Positions 16,017 through 23,938 of a DNA stretch of 33,375 bases are shown in pieces (position 1 is the stretch's first letter; the number at the start of each line of letters is the position of its first letter). Made by a program: the position numbers and the translations under genes. Where the stretch lies: contig CAZLMF010000010.1 of NCBI GenBank assembly GCA_964560565.1, positions 1 to 33,375 of the forward strand, in the 5' to 3' direction. Below the pieces are notes generated by a model. The model made no database searches and had not been told where the DNA came from. It saw only the letters and a program-made list of their open reading frames with translations. Source of the DNA: CAZLMF01 sp964560565. Its GTDB lineage: Bacteria > Bacillota > Clostridia > Oscillospirales > Ruminococcaceae.

Positions 16017-16681
16017 CTTATATTTATTTTGTTCTGCCTGCGCTAATAATTGCGCTTATTGCGCAAGCAAATGTCAAGTCGACATACGCCAAGTACAGCA
16101 AAGTAAGCAATATGCGTCTTCTGACAGCTTACGATGTCGCACGGCGTATGCTTGACGACAACGACCTTCACGATGTTCAAATAGAACGAGTAGCAGGGGA
16201 ACTAACAGACCATTATGACCCTAGGGCAAAGGTTGTACGTCTATCAACGTCAGTGTATGACAGCACTTCGGTTGCGGCTATTGGCGTTGCAGCTCACGAG
16301 GTCGGACATGCTATTCAGTATAGTGTAGGCTATTTGCCGATAAAACTACGCATGGCAATTATCCCCGTCACAAGGCTTGGCTCTAATCTTGCATTTCCTC
16401 TTGCAATATTGGGCATAATACTATCAAAGGGATTCCTAATTTATGCAGGTATATTGCTATTTGTTGCTGTTGTTATATTTCAACTTGTTACATTGCCTGT
16501 TGAATTTAATGCAAGCACAAGAGCTATGAAAACACTTGACGAGCGTGATATACTATATGGTGACGAGCTTACAGGAGCAAGAAAAACGCTTACTGCGGCA
16601 GCGCTCACCTATGTTGCAGCTCTTGCAGTTGCTATTGGTAACCTACTAAGGCTTTTATCACTAACAAGAAGACGGAGATGA
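16001..16681 (+). CDS. Membrane zinc metallopeptidase, YugP family
   Basis: A 226-residue membrane protein with an N-terminal hydrophobic anchor (about 8-22), the family segment DHYDPR (70-75), the zincin motif HEVGH (99-103), and further hydrophobic helices at about 127-165 and 205-222. It should be a membrane-bound zinc protease. The substrate is unknown. GGAGGAG (15984-15990) with 10-nt spacing supports ATG 16001, although the frame is open from 15950. The gene begins inside the end of fmt. It is inserted between fmt and rsmB, genes that are adjacent in B. subtilis, an arrangement I recall as common in Clostridia. Co-expression with translation genes gives no clear functional clue. Confidence 0.9.
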   Translation: MYFDVTYIYFVLPALIIALIAQANVKSTYAKYSKVSNMRLLTAYDVARRMLDDNDLHDVQIERVAGELTDHYDPRAKVVRLSTSVYDSTSVAAIGVAAHEVGHAIQYSVGYLPIKLRMAIIPVTRLGSNLAFPLAILGIILSKGFLIYAGILLFVAVVIFQLVTLPVEFNASTRAMKTLDERDILYGDELTGARKTLTAAALTYVAALAVAIGNLLRLLSLTRRRR

Positions 16682-16683
16682 AT

Positions 16684-17967
16684 ATGAACAAGACTAAACC
16701 TGCAAGGCATATAGCAATGGATTTGCTCATAAGATTGGAAAGGGACGAGTCTTATTCGAATATCCTTCTAAACCATGCGATTAAGGACATTCAAGACGGC
16801 AAGGAGAAAGCCTTTACAGCAGCACTTTTCTACGGCGTGCTTGAGAGAAAACTTTCACTAGACCATATTATAGCAAGCTTGTCATCAATCCCTTTAGCAA
16901 AACTTTCACCACAGGTGCATCAAATCTTGCGTATTGCAATTTATCAGTTGATGTATATGGATTATGTGCCGGAGAGCGCAGCGGTCAACGAAGCTGTAAA
17001 CCTTACTGAAAAAGCCAATGTAAAGAGCGCAAAGGGCTTTGTAAATGCAGTTTTACGCAACTTTATCCGAAGTGGGAAAAAGCTCGATTTAAGCGGAATG
17101 GATAGACTTCAAGCTCTTTCAATCGAGTATTCGTGCCCATTATGGCTTGTGCAAAAGCTGCACAAGGAATATGGTCATATCGAGGAAATACTAAGCACAA
17201 CCATGGAGCGCCCACCCCTTGCAATTAGAGTAAACACCGTGAAAACTACCGCTGATGAGCTTGTTAAAAAGCTTGCGCCTCAAGGTATAATGGTAGAAAA
17301 AAGCAAAGAGCTTGCAGATTGCTTAATTATTGATAAAGCAGGAGATATAGAGAACCTAAGCGAATATATGGACGGATTATTCCATGTACAGGACATTTCT
17401 TCTCAGCTATGTTGCACCATGCTTGCCCCACAACCGGGGGAAACAATTCTCGATTTATGCTCAGCTCCGGGAGGGAAAACCTTTACTCTTGCACAGCTAA
17501 TGGACAATAAGGGCGAGATAATCGCCTGCGATTTACACAGCAAAAGGGTTGATTTAGTAAGTAGCGGTGCAAAAAGGCTTGGGCTTGATATAATAAAGAC
17601 TATGGTTTCAAATGCAAAGGAGTATAATCCCGAAATGCCGATGGCGGACAAGATTTTATGCGATGTGCCATGCTCAGGGCTTGGTATTATCCGCAGGAAG
17701 CCTGAAATTAAGTACAAGCCCCAAGCAATGCATGATACATTGCCTGAAATTCAGCTTACAATACTAAAAAACAGTGCAAACTATCTAAAGGTGGGCGGAA
17801 CTCTAATATACTCAACCTGCACACTTAGCCGTGCGGAAAATGACGATGTAGTGGATAAATTTCTTAAAGATAACCCTCATTTTTCAGAGGCTGAAAGACA
17901 GACATTTTTGCCTAAAAGGGCTTCAGGTGATGGCTTTTTTGCAGCAAAGCTACAAAAGGTAAATTAG
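16684..17967 (+). CDS. rsmB: 16S rRNA (cytosine-967-C5)-methyltransferase RsmB
   Basis: A 427-residue protein. The N-terminal NusB-like RNA-binding domain covers about 4-135. The C-terminal Rossmann methyltransferase domain has the SAM loop LCSAPGGKT (258-266), motif IV DVPCSG (327-332, Cys330) and motif VI IYSTCT (375-380, Cys379). These are the two cysteines used for release and nucleophilic attack on cytosine C5. An upstream ATG at 16678 overlaps the previous stop but directly abuts GGAG (16674-16677). ATG 16684 has the proper 6-nt spacing and is preferred. Confidence 0.95.
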   Translation: MNKTKPARHIAMDLLIRLERDESYSNILLNHAIKDIQDGKEKAFTAALFYGVLERKLSLDHIIASLSSIPLAKLSPQVHQILRIAIYQLMYMDYVPESAAVNEAVNLTEKANVKSAKGFVNAVLRNFIRSGKKLDLSGMDRLQALSIEYSCPLWLVQKLHKEYGHIEEILSTTMERPPLAIRVNTVKTTADELVKKLAPQGIMVEKSKELADCLIIDKAGDIENLSEYMDGLFHVQDISSQLCCTMLAPQPGETILDLCSAPGGKTFTLAQLMDNKGEIIACDLHSKRVDLVSSGAKRLGLDIIKTMVSNAKEYNPEMPMADKILCDVPCSGLGIIRRKPEIKYKPQAMHDTLPEIQLTILKNSANYLKVGGTLIYSTCTLSRAENDDVVDKFLKDNPHFSEAERQTFLPKRASGDGFFAAKLQKVN

Positions 17968-17986
17968 GCTAATTAGGATGAATTAA

Positions 17987-19039
17987 ATGAACAAAATTGA
18001 TATACTTTCGTTGCGTTATGAGGAGTTGGAACAGCAACTTCTTGATCTGGGCGAAAAAAAGTATCGTGCTAAGCAAATTTTTTCTGCACTTCACAAGCGC
18101 AAAGTGAGTGATTTTTCGCAAATAACTGATATATCTGCACAATTAAGAGCTGATTTAGAAGCTATGTTTTACATAGAATCACTAAATATTGATAAAAAGC
18201 TTGTATCCAAGATAGATAATACGGTAAAATATCTTTATGAGCTTTCAGATGGGAATTGCATTGAATCCGTAATGATGAGTTATAAGCACGGAAATAGCTT
18301 ATGTATATCTACACAGGTGGGATGCAAGATGGGATGTGCCTTTTGCGCCTCAACTATTGCGGGCTATGAGCGAAACCTTACTCCATCTGAGATGTTGCTT
18401 CAACTTTACGAGGCTGAAAAAAACAGCGGCAGTGAAGTGGGTAGCATGGTGCTAATGGGTATTGGTGAGCCCTTTGACAATTACGACAATCTATTGACAT
18501 TCCTTGATATCCTCACGCACAAGGATGGACATAATATGAGCCTTAGACATGTTTCGGTTTCCACTTGCGGTGTTGTGGATAAAATTTATGACTTAGCTAA
18601 ATACCGCTATGGCTTATCCCTTTCAATTTCGCTACACGCAGTAGACGATAAACGCAGGAATGAGCTTATGCCTATAAATAAGCACTATAATATTAACGAG
18701 CTACTTTGCGCATGCAGGCATTATTTCGAGAAAACCGGCAGGCGAATTTATTTTGAGTATGCTGTAATTGAGGGCGTGAATGATTCTGAAAACGATGCTA
18801 AAAAACTTGCATCACTGCTAAAGGGGATGGCTTGTCACGTCAATATTATCCCTATTAATGAGGTTAAAGAGCGTGATTTTAAGGCTAGTAAAAAAGCGTA
18901 TGAATTCGCACAGCTTCTTAAATCTATGGGGCTTACAGCAACAGTTCGTCGTACATTAGGTACAGATATAAATGCGGCATGCGGTCAATTAAGAAGAGAA
19001 GCTACCAAATCCGGCAAAAAGGTGGAATGTAGTACATGA
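17987..19039 (+). CDS. rlmN: Dual-specificity rRNA/tRNA methyltransferase RlmN (radical SAM)
   Basis: A 350-residue radical SAM enzyme that methylates C2 of A2503 in 23S rRNA and A37 of some tRNAs. The [4Fe-4S] cluster motif is CKMGCAFC (Cys113, Cys117, Cys120). The C-terminal resolving or acceptor cysteine is Cys332 in AACGQLR. LMGIGEPFDNYDN is the SAM-binding GGEP-like strand. RlmN and the resistance paralogue Cfr share this fold. The housekeeping gene position between rsmB and the PP2C gene, as in B. subtilis, supports RlmN. The stop overlaps the next start (ATGA). Confidence 0.96.
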   Translation: MNKIDILSLRYEELEQQLLDLGEKKYRAKQIFSALHKRKVSDFSQITDISAQLRADLEAMFYIESLNIDKKLVSKIDNTVKYLYELSDGNCIESVMMSYKHGNSLCISTQVGCKMGCAFCASTIAGYERNLTPSEMLLQLYEAEKNSGSEVGSMVLMGIGEPFDNYDNLLTFLDILTHKDGHNMSLRHVSVSTCGVVDKIYDLAKYRYGLSLSISLHAVDDKRRNELMPINKHYNINELLCACRHYFEKTGRRIYFEYAVIEGVNDSENDAKKLASLLKGMACHVNIIPINEVKERDFKASKKAYEFAQLLKSMGLTATVRRTLGTDINAACGQLRREATKSGKKVECST

Positions 19040-19764
19040 AAGTTGTTGCAAAAACTGATATTGGACTTAAACGTGGCGAGAATCAAGACAGGATATATCA
19101 TGGATGGGTGTCGGAGGAAGTTCTTCTTGCAATTGTATGCGATGGTATGGGAGGAGAAAACTCGGGCAGTGTTGCAAGTGAGCTAACTGTTAGGATATTC
19201 TCAGACAAGATTAACACAGGCTATCGTAATGATATGGATGTCAACTCCGTTAGAAACCTAATGATTTCCTCAATATCTGCCACTAACGCTATGGTGTACG
19301 AAACCTCACAAAGCAATGAGCAAATGAGGGGCATGGGTACAACCTGTGTGGCGGTAATAGTGAAGGAAAAGCGTGCATATATCATTAACGTTGGTGATTC
19401 AAGGGTTTATTCAATAAGTCACGATAAAATTGTTCAAATTACAAAGGACCATACAATGGTGCAAATGCTAGTTGAACAAGGCAAAATCACTGAAGATGAG
19501 GTTAAAGATCACCCTAAGCGAAACCTAATCACTAGGGCAGTTGGCGCAGAACCGGAGGTTACCCCAGATTACTACGAATGGGATATTGCCGATGGTGAAA
19601 GCTTGCTTTTATGCTCTGATGGTTTGTTTGGATTTTGCGATAATTCTGATATTTTAAAAGCTGTTAATCAAATGAATGCATCAGATGCGGTCGATGAAAT
19701 GATAAGTATTGCAAAGCAACGCGGAGGCGGAGACAATATCTCCATAGTCTTAATAAACCAATGA
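19036..19764 (+). CDS. prpC: PP2C-type Ser/Thr protein phosphatase (PrpC/Stp)
   Basis: A 242-residue metal-dependent phosphatase. Metal-ligand motifs are all present: RGENQD (13-18), CDGMGG (35-40), GDSRVY, the HPKRNLITRAVG flap region, CSDGL, and GGGDN with Asp233. It dephosphorylates proteins phosphorylated by the PASTA kinase encoded immediately downstream. The pair is a standard reversible phosphorylation module controlling cell-wall metabolism, translation and dormancy exit in Firmicutes. It overlaps rlmN by 4 nt. Confidence 0.96.
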   Translation: MKVVAKTDIGLKRGENQDRIYHGWVSEEVLLAIVCDGMGGENSGSVASELTVRIFSDKINTGYRNDMDVNSVRNLMISSISATNAMVYETSQSNEQMRGMGTTCVAVIVKEKRAYIINVGDSRVYSISHDKIVQITKDHTMVQMLVEQGKITEDEVKDHPKRNLITRAVGAEPEVTPDYYEWDIADGESLLLCSDGLFGFCDNSDILKAVNQMNASDAVDEMISIAKQRGGGDNISIVLINQ

Positions 19765-19788
19765 ATTTAGCTTAAAGGAGTGAACCAG

Positions 19789-21963
19789 ATGGATAATATT
19801 ATTGGCAAAAAGCTTGACGGCCGATATGAAGTAACCGAGCTTATAGGTATGGGCGGAATGGCTGACATATATAAGGCGGTTGATGTAGTAGAGGACAAAA
19901 TTGTAGCTGTCAAGGTACTTAAAAATGAGCTTGCTGCAAGTGAGGATTTCCAGCGTAGATTTCGCAATGAATCCAAGGCAATAGCTCTGCTTTCACACCC
20001 AAACATAGTAAAAATTTACGACGTTGGACTTTCTGACAAGCTTCAATACCTGGTAATGGAGTTTATTGACGGGCTAACACTTACCGAGTACATGGAGAAG
20101 TGCAGCGTTATGAAATGGAAGGATTCCATTCATTTTATCACGCAGATTTTACGTGCGCTTCAGCATGCACACGACAGGGGAATTGTCCATAGAGATATTA
20201 AGCCTCAGAACATCATGTTGCTTCCCGATGGCACTATCAAGGTAATGGACTTTGGTATTGCAAGATTTGCCCGTGAGCAAGGGAAAACTCTGTCAGATAA
20301 GACTATAGGTTCTGTCCATTATATCAGCCCCGAGCAAGCAAGGGGCGAAAGCACTGACGAAAGAAGTGACATCTACTCTGTTGGAATTATGCTTTATGAG
20401 ATGCTGACAGGAGAAAAGCCCTTTATAGGTGATAATCCTGTTTCGGTAGCGCTTATGCATATGCAGTCCGGTTGCAAGCGCCCTACCTCCATTAACCCCG
20501 ATATACCCGAGGGGCTTGAAGATATAATTATGCACGCTATGCAAAAGGATCCTACATCTCGTTACCAATCAGCTACTCTAATGCTTAAGGATATTGACGA
20601 TTTTAAGCAAAATCCAAGCATAGTATTCGAGTATAAATATATGACAAACCCCGAAGAAAGCACTAGATATTTCGATGTTGTTGATAGCTCCACAAAGCAA
20701 AAAAAATATAATAACGAAGATGCAAACGATGAAGAGTATGAAGATTATGATGAGGACGATGAGTACGAGGATGATGACGATGAAGAAGAGCGTCGTTCGC
20801 CTCTAGTCCCAATTCTTGCTGCAGTTGCATCTGTGTTTGTTATCGTTGCAGCTATTGTTATGTTCTTGGTCATAAAGGGCGCAATTGGAGATTCAAACAC
20901 AAAGCAGGAAGTTGAAATGCCTAAGCTTGTGGGAATGAAGTATCTTGACGCGCTAGCAATGTATCCAAATCTTAATATTGTTCTTGAAACAAGCGCATAT
21001 TCCGAGTTCGAGAAGGATATTATCTTTGAGCAGTCTATTGACGAGGGAAGACCTGTTATTGAGCATGTAACTGAGGTGAAAATTAGAGTTAGCCTCGGCA
21101 TTGATATGGTTCCCATCACAGATGTTTCCGGGCTTACAAAAGAAGCAGCGGTGCTAATGATAGAGGGGCAAGGGCTTCAAGCCAAACCCACAAGTACATT
21201 TAGCTCAGAGGTTGCAAAGGGCTATGTAATTGAAACCCAGCCTGCGGCAAATGAAACCGTTCAACCGGGCACAATTGTATATATAATCGTAAGTATGGGC
21301 CCACCGGATACAAGCTTAATTATTCCTGAGGTTATTGGCATGAAGGAAAAGGCGGCATATGACCTTCTCACTGACATGGGACTCTATATAAATGTTGAAA
21401 AGGCAGACAGCGACAAGCCTGCAGGAGAGGTAATTGACCAAAGCGTTCCTAAGGGTAGCAAACTAAACCTAAATGATGAGATTACAATTACTGTCAGCAC
21501 AGGTAAGGAAGCAACTAATTCTGCATCAATTAAAATGTCTATCCCTACTGACAGCGAGGGTAAATATGTATTCGTATCTTATGTGAACGCAGTTCAAGTT
21601 GAAGTTTCACCGATTATCAACGTTGGATTAACGGGCAGCTCTTATACACTCAATGTTGAGGGAACAGGCAAAGCATCAGTAGTAGTCAATGCTATTTCCC
21701 AAGATACACCCGGTGCAACAGAGCGGCTTTATGCAAAGTATGAAGTTGACTTTAGTGACCTAGGCCCTGATGGGAAGGCAACCTACTCTGAATCCTATCT
21801 AGACCCGAGCATACTAATGTCAGTGACTACTGAATCATCGACTTCATTTACCTTTGATACTGATTTTACATTCCCTCAATATACTGAAACAACACCAAGC
21901 AATCCCTTTGAAACAACTGAAACAACCGAAACTACAACCACGTCAATAAGCTTTTTTGAATAA
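19789..21963 (+). CDS. prkC: PASTA-domain Ser/Thr protein kinase (PrkC/StkP)
   Basis: A 724-residue type I membrane kinase. The kinase domain (about 10-275) has a Gly loop IGMGGMA, Lys42, HRD (134-136), DFG (154-156) and the activation loop TIGSVHYISPEQARG. A long, very acidic juxtamembrane linker (about 308-334, Asp/Glu with interspersed Tyr) precedes one transmembrane helix (about 339-364). Three PASTA repeats (about 375-437, 438-504, 510-572) bind muropeptides in this family. A beta-rich, Ig-like-looking segment (about 575-665) and a Thr/Glu-rich tail (about 680-720) follow. A GTG at 19780 overlaps the AAAGGAG site, so ATG 19789 is the likely start. It is coupled with the PP2C gene and RsgA, a reported PrkC substrate in B. 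subtilis. Confidence 0.96.
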   Translation: MDNIIGKKLDGRYEVTELIGMGGMADIYKAVDVVEDKIVAVKVLKNELAASEDFQRRFRNESKAIALLSHPNIVKIYDVGLSDKLQYLVMEFIDGLTLTEYMEKCSVMKWKDSIHFITQILRALQHAHDRGIVHRDIKPQNIMLLPDGTIKVMDFGIARFAREQGKTLSDKTIGSVHYISPEQARGESTDERSDIYSVGIMLYEMLTGEKPFIGDNPVSVALMHMQSGCKRPTSINPDIPEGLEDIIMHAMQKDPTSRYQSATLMLKDIDDFKQNPSIVFEYKYMTNPEESTRYFDVVDSSTKQKKYNNEDANDEEYEDYDEDDEYEDDDDEEERRSPLVPILAAVASVFVIVAAIVMFLVIKGAIGDSNTKQEVEMPKLVGMKYLDALAMYPNLNIVLETSAYSEFEKDIIFEQSIDEGRPVIEHVTEVKIRVSLGIDMVPITDVSGLTKEAAVLMIEGQGLQAKPTSTFSSEVAKGYVIETQPAANETVQPGTIVYIIVSMGPPDTSLIIPEVIGMKEKAAYDLLTDMGLYINVEKADSDKPAGEVIDQSVPKGSKLNLNDEITITVSTGKEATNSASIKMSIPTDSEGKYVFVSYVNAVQVEVSPIINVGLTGSSYTLNVEGTGKASVVVNAISQDTPGATERLYAKYEVDFSDLGPDGKATYSESYLDPSILMSVTTESSTSFTFDTDFTFPQYTETTPSNPFETTETTETTTTSISFFE

Positions 21964-21973
21964 GGCGGATAGT

Positions 21974-22867
21974 ATGCAAACACAGACAGGATTAATAGTT
22001 AAATCAATCGGGGGCTTCTATTATGTGGAAGCCCCCGATGGGGTATACCCATGCAAAGCTCGCGGTATTTTTAGAAAACACCAAATATCCCCTTTAGTTG
22101 GGGATAGGGTAAGCATTGAGCTTGACACAGTAAACAATGAGGGCATTATCACAAAAATAGAGGAGCGCCGCAACAGCCTTACACGTCCTCCAATTGCAAA
22201 TCTTGATCTTATTTTTATTGTGTGCTCTGTAATTGAACCACAACCGAACCTTGCAGTTATTGATAAAATGATTGCAATTTCGGAGTACAAGGATATTGAG
22301 CCTGTTGTTATTTTTACAAAAGCTGATCTTAGCGATTGCGAAAGTTTGTCCGCAATATATACAAATGCAGGCTACAAGGTCATTGAAGTGGATAATGTTG
22401 CTGGTAAGGGGGCAAATGAGGTTACAGAGCTAATTGGAGTTAAGGGCAGAATTAGCGCCTTTTCGGGCAATTCAGGCGTAGGAAAATCAAGCCTACTCAA
22501 TAACATTTTACCCATGCTAGGACTTCAAACCAACGAAATCAGCCAAAAACTTGGCAGAGGAAAGCATACCACACGCCATGTTGAGCTTTATAAGGTAAAC
22601 GGCGGATACTGCGCTGATACCCCAGGCTTTTCCGCCCTTGACACTGAGCGCTACGAGCTTATTCACAAGGACCAGCTTCAGTATTGCTTCAAGGAGTTTA
22701 AGGAGTATATAGGAAAGTGCAGATTTGCTGATTGCTCTCACACAAAGGAGATTGGTTGTGCGGTGCTCGATGCGGTAAAGCAAGGAGAAATTGCCTCAAG
22801 CAGACATGAAAGCTATTTGCTTATGTATAAAGAATCGGCTTCAATTAAGGAATGGGAACACAAATGA
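21974..22867 (+). CDS. rsgA: Small ribosomal subunit biogenesis GTPase RsgA (CpgA/YloQ)
   Basis: A 297-residue circularly permuted GTPase that checks late 30S maturation. It has an N-terminal OB fold (about 1-68), G4 TKAD (115-118) before G1 GNSGVGKS (165-172), the switch segment HTTRH (198-202), and G3 DTPGF (215-219). A C-terminal zinc site uses Cys249, Cys254, His256 and Cys262. The frame is open from TTG 21956 inside prkC, but the AAGGCGG site and family alignment fit ATG 21974. The prkC-rsgA adjacency is conserved. The stop overlaps thiN (ATGA). In B. subtilis rpe lies between rsgA and thiN. It is missing here. Confidence 0.96.
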   Translation: MQTQTGLIVKSIGGFYYVEAPDGVYPCKARGIFRKHQISPLVGDRVSIELDTVNNEGIITKIEERRNSLTRPPIANLDLIFIVCSVIEPQPNLAVIDKMIAISEYKDIEPVVIFTKADLSDCESLSAIYTNAGYKVIEVDNVAGKGANEVTELIGVKGRISAFSGNSGVGKSSLLNNILPMLGLQTNEISQKLGRGKHTTRHVELYKVNGGYCADTPGFSALDTERYELIHKDQLQYCFKEFKEYIGKCRFADCSHTKEIGCAVLDAVKQGEIASSRHESYLLMYKESASIKEWEHK

Positions 22868-23490
22868 AATGTGTAATTTTTTCTGCGGCTAAAATAGATG
22901 ATTATAGCTTTATTACTTCCGATGAATATTCGAATGCGCTTATTATTTGCGCAGATGCAGGCTATGAGCATGTTAAGCATCTAGGATTAACTCCGCAGCT
23001 GATAGTTGGCGATTTTGACAGCTTAGGACAAGCCCCGAAAATTGAAGCTGAGATTATTCGCCACCCTGCTGAAAAGGACGATACCGACACAATGCTTGCG
23101 GTAAAGGTTGCCATTGAGCGTGGAGCGACGGAAATAGTCATTTTTGGCGGCATAGGGGATAGACTTGACCATACCTATGCAAACATTTCAACGCTTTTAT
23201 ACGCGTCCCTACACGGTGCAAAAGCTTGCCTCAAAGCTTCAAACTGCAAGGTAATGCTTCACACAAATGCCAGTGAAATTCAAATAAGCCGAGGAAACTG
23301 GGACTTTGTATCGCTGTTTGCGTATTCAGATAAGTGCGAATGCGTAAGTATACAGGGCGTTAAATATCCCCTTGCTGATGCAACCCTTACTACGGACTTT
23401 CCCCTTGGTGTAAGCAATGAGTTTGCAGGTGAGCATGCTGTTATCTCGGTCAAAAGCGGTTATCTACTTATAATGCTCACTCGGGAATGA
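22864..23490 (+). CDS. thiN: Thiamine diphosphokinase
   Basis: A 208-residue enzyme that makes thiamine diphosphate from thiamine and ATP. Conserved blocks are ADAG (30-33), GDFDS (49-53), DDTDT (72-76), GGIGDRLDHTYANI (95-108) and GVSNEF near the C-terminus. The start at 22864 overlaps the rsgA stop by 4 nt. An in-frame ATG 12 nt upstream is less likely. Its product is the cofactor of Dxs encoded in this window, but the two are in different operons. thiN followed by spoVM is the B. subtilis order. Confidence 0.94.
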   Translation: MKCVIFSAAKIDDYSFITSDEYSNALIICADAGYEHVKHLGLTPQLIVGDFDSLGQAPKIEAEIIRHPAEKDDTDTMLAVKVAIERGATEIVIFGGIGDRLDHTYANISTLLYASLHGAKACLKASNCKVMLHTNASEIQISRGNWDFVSLFAYSDKCECVSIQGVKYPLADATLTTDFPLGVSNEFAGEHAVISVKSGYLLIMLTRE

Positions 23491-23517
23491 ACCAAATTTG
23501 CGACTATGTCATACTAT
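23490..23517 (+). promoter_or_regulatory. Possible mother-cell sigma (SigE/SigK-like) promoter before the spoVM pair
   Basis: CATACTAT at 23510-23517 differs by one base from the SigE -10 consensus CATACAAT and resembles the SigK -10. AACC at 23490-23493, 16 bp upstream, fits a SigK-type -35 but is only four bases long. The SigE -35 is poor. In B. subtilis spoVM is expressed under SigE. This is weak sequence evidence. Confidence 0.3.
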
Positions 23518-23546
23518 GAAGTATTAGCTTTATGGTGGTGATTATT

Positions 23547-23717
23547 GTGCGCAGGAGAAGCTCAAATAGAGGTGGAGGATCGAATTTACTTTGCCTTGCA
23601 GCCTTAGGGATAGGTGCGGCTATATTGCTGCTACTGATTATGCCGATAAAAATATTGTTGTTGATTGCGGCACTTGTAATCATCTTCTTCGGAGCTTATA
23701 TGTGTAACCAATGTTAA
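23547..23717 (+). CDS. Small hydrophobic membrane protein of unknown function
   Basis: A 56-residue protein (61 if ATG 23532 is used). It has a basic, Arg/Ser/Gly-rich N-terminus (RRRSSNRGGGS), then two hydrophobic stretches (roughly residues 13-32 and 35-51) and a C-terminal CNQC. I do not recognise the family. GTG 23547 has a GGTGGTG site 6 nt upstream, whereas ATG 23532 has no good site. It lies between thiN and spoVM on the same strand, with the spoVM start 42 nt after its stop. A sporulation-membrane role is therefore possible but inferred only from position. A chance frame is conceivable, although the coherent topology and spacing argue for a real gene. Confidence 0.6.
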   Translation: MRRRSSNRGGGSNLLCLAALGIGAAILLLLIMPIKILLLIAALVIIFFGAYMCNQC

Positions 23718-23759
23718 TACCCAGACGAAGCTAAACACAGCGTGAAAGGACTGAAGAGC

Positions 23760-23843
23760 ATGAAAGTCGTAGTTGTCAAAAGTCCAAGGTTTCTAGCGGG
23801 AATATTAAGGTTTCTCTTTGGTATTAAGAGATCAGACGTATAA
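23760..23843 (+). CDS. spoVM: Stage V sporulation protein SpoVM (27 aa)
   Basis: This 27-codon gene is shorter than usual gene-finder limits. The core KSPRFLAGILRFLFG aligns position for position with B. subtilis SpoVM (KLPKFLGGIVRAMLG). It includes Pro9, the residue that gives the amphipathic helix its curvature-sensing behaviour, and Gly14, Ile15, Arg17 and Gly21. SpoVM is an amphipathic peptide that recognises the convex forespore membrane and anchors the coat ATPase SpoIVA. AAAGGA (23745-23750) lies 9 nt upstream. A strong terminator begins 8 nt after the stop. Location after thiN matches B. subtilis (thiN-spoVM). The gene indicates a spore-forming lineage, though not that this strain still sporulates. 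Confidence 0.9.
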   Translation: MKVVVVKSPRFLAGILRFLFGIKRSDV

Positions 23844-23850
23844 TACATAG

Positions 23851-23886
23851 CAAAACCAACCGTATATGCGGTTGGTTTTGTTCTTT
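23851..23886 (+). terminator. Intrinsic terminator of the yicC-spoVM operon
   Basis: A perfect 12-bp stem, CAAAACCAACCG (23851-23862) with CGGTTGGTTTTG (23869-23880), a 6-nt loop, and a T-rich tail TTCTTTT. It closes the long plus-strand operon. Confidence 0.92.
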
Positions 23887-23938
23887 TATTCATCCTTTTC
23901 GAATATATTTGCATTAAAGCGGAAAGGATGGTTGCATA

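Noticed and set aside
19780..19788. GTG start for PrkC at 19780
   Set aside because: The GTG begins on the last base of the AAAGGAG ribosome binding site itself. ATG 19789 has correct spacing.
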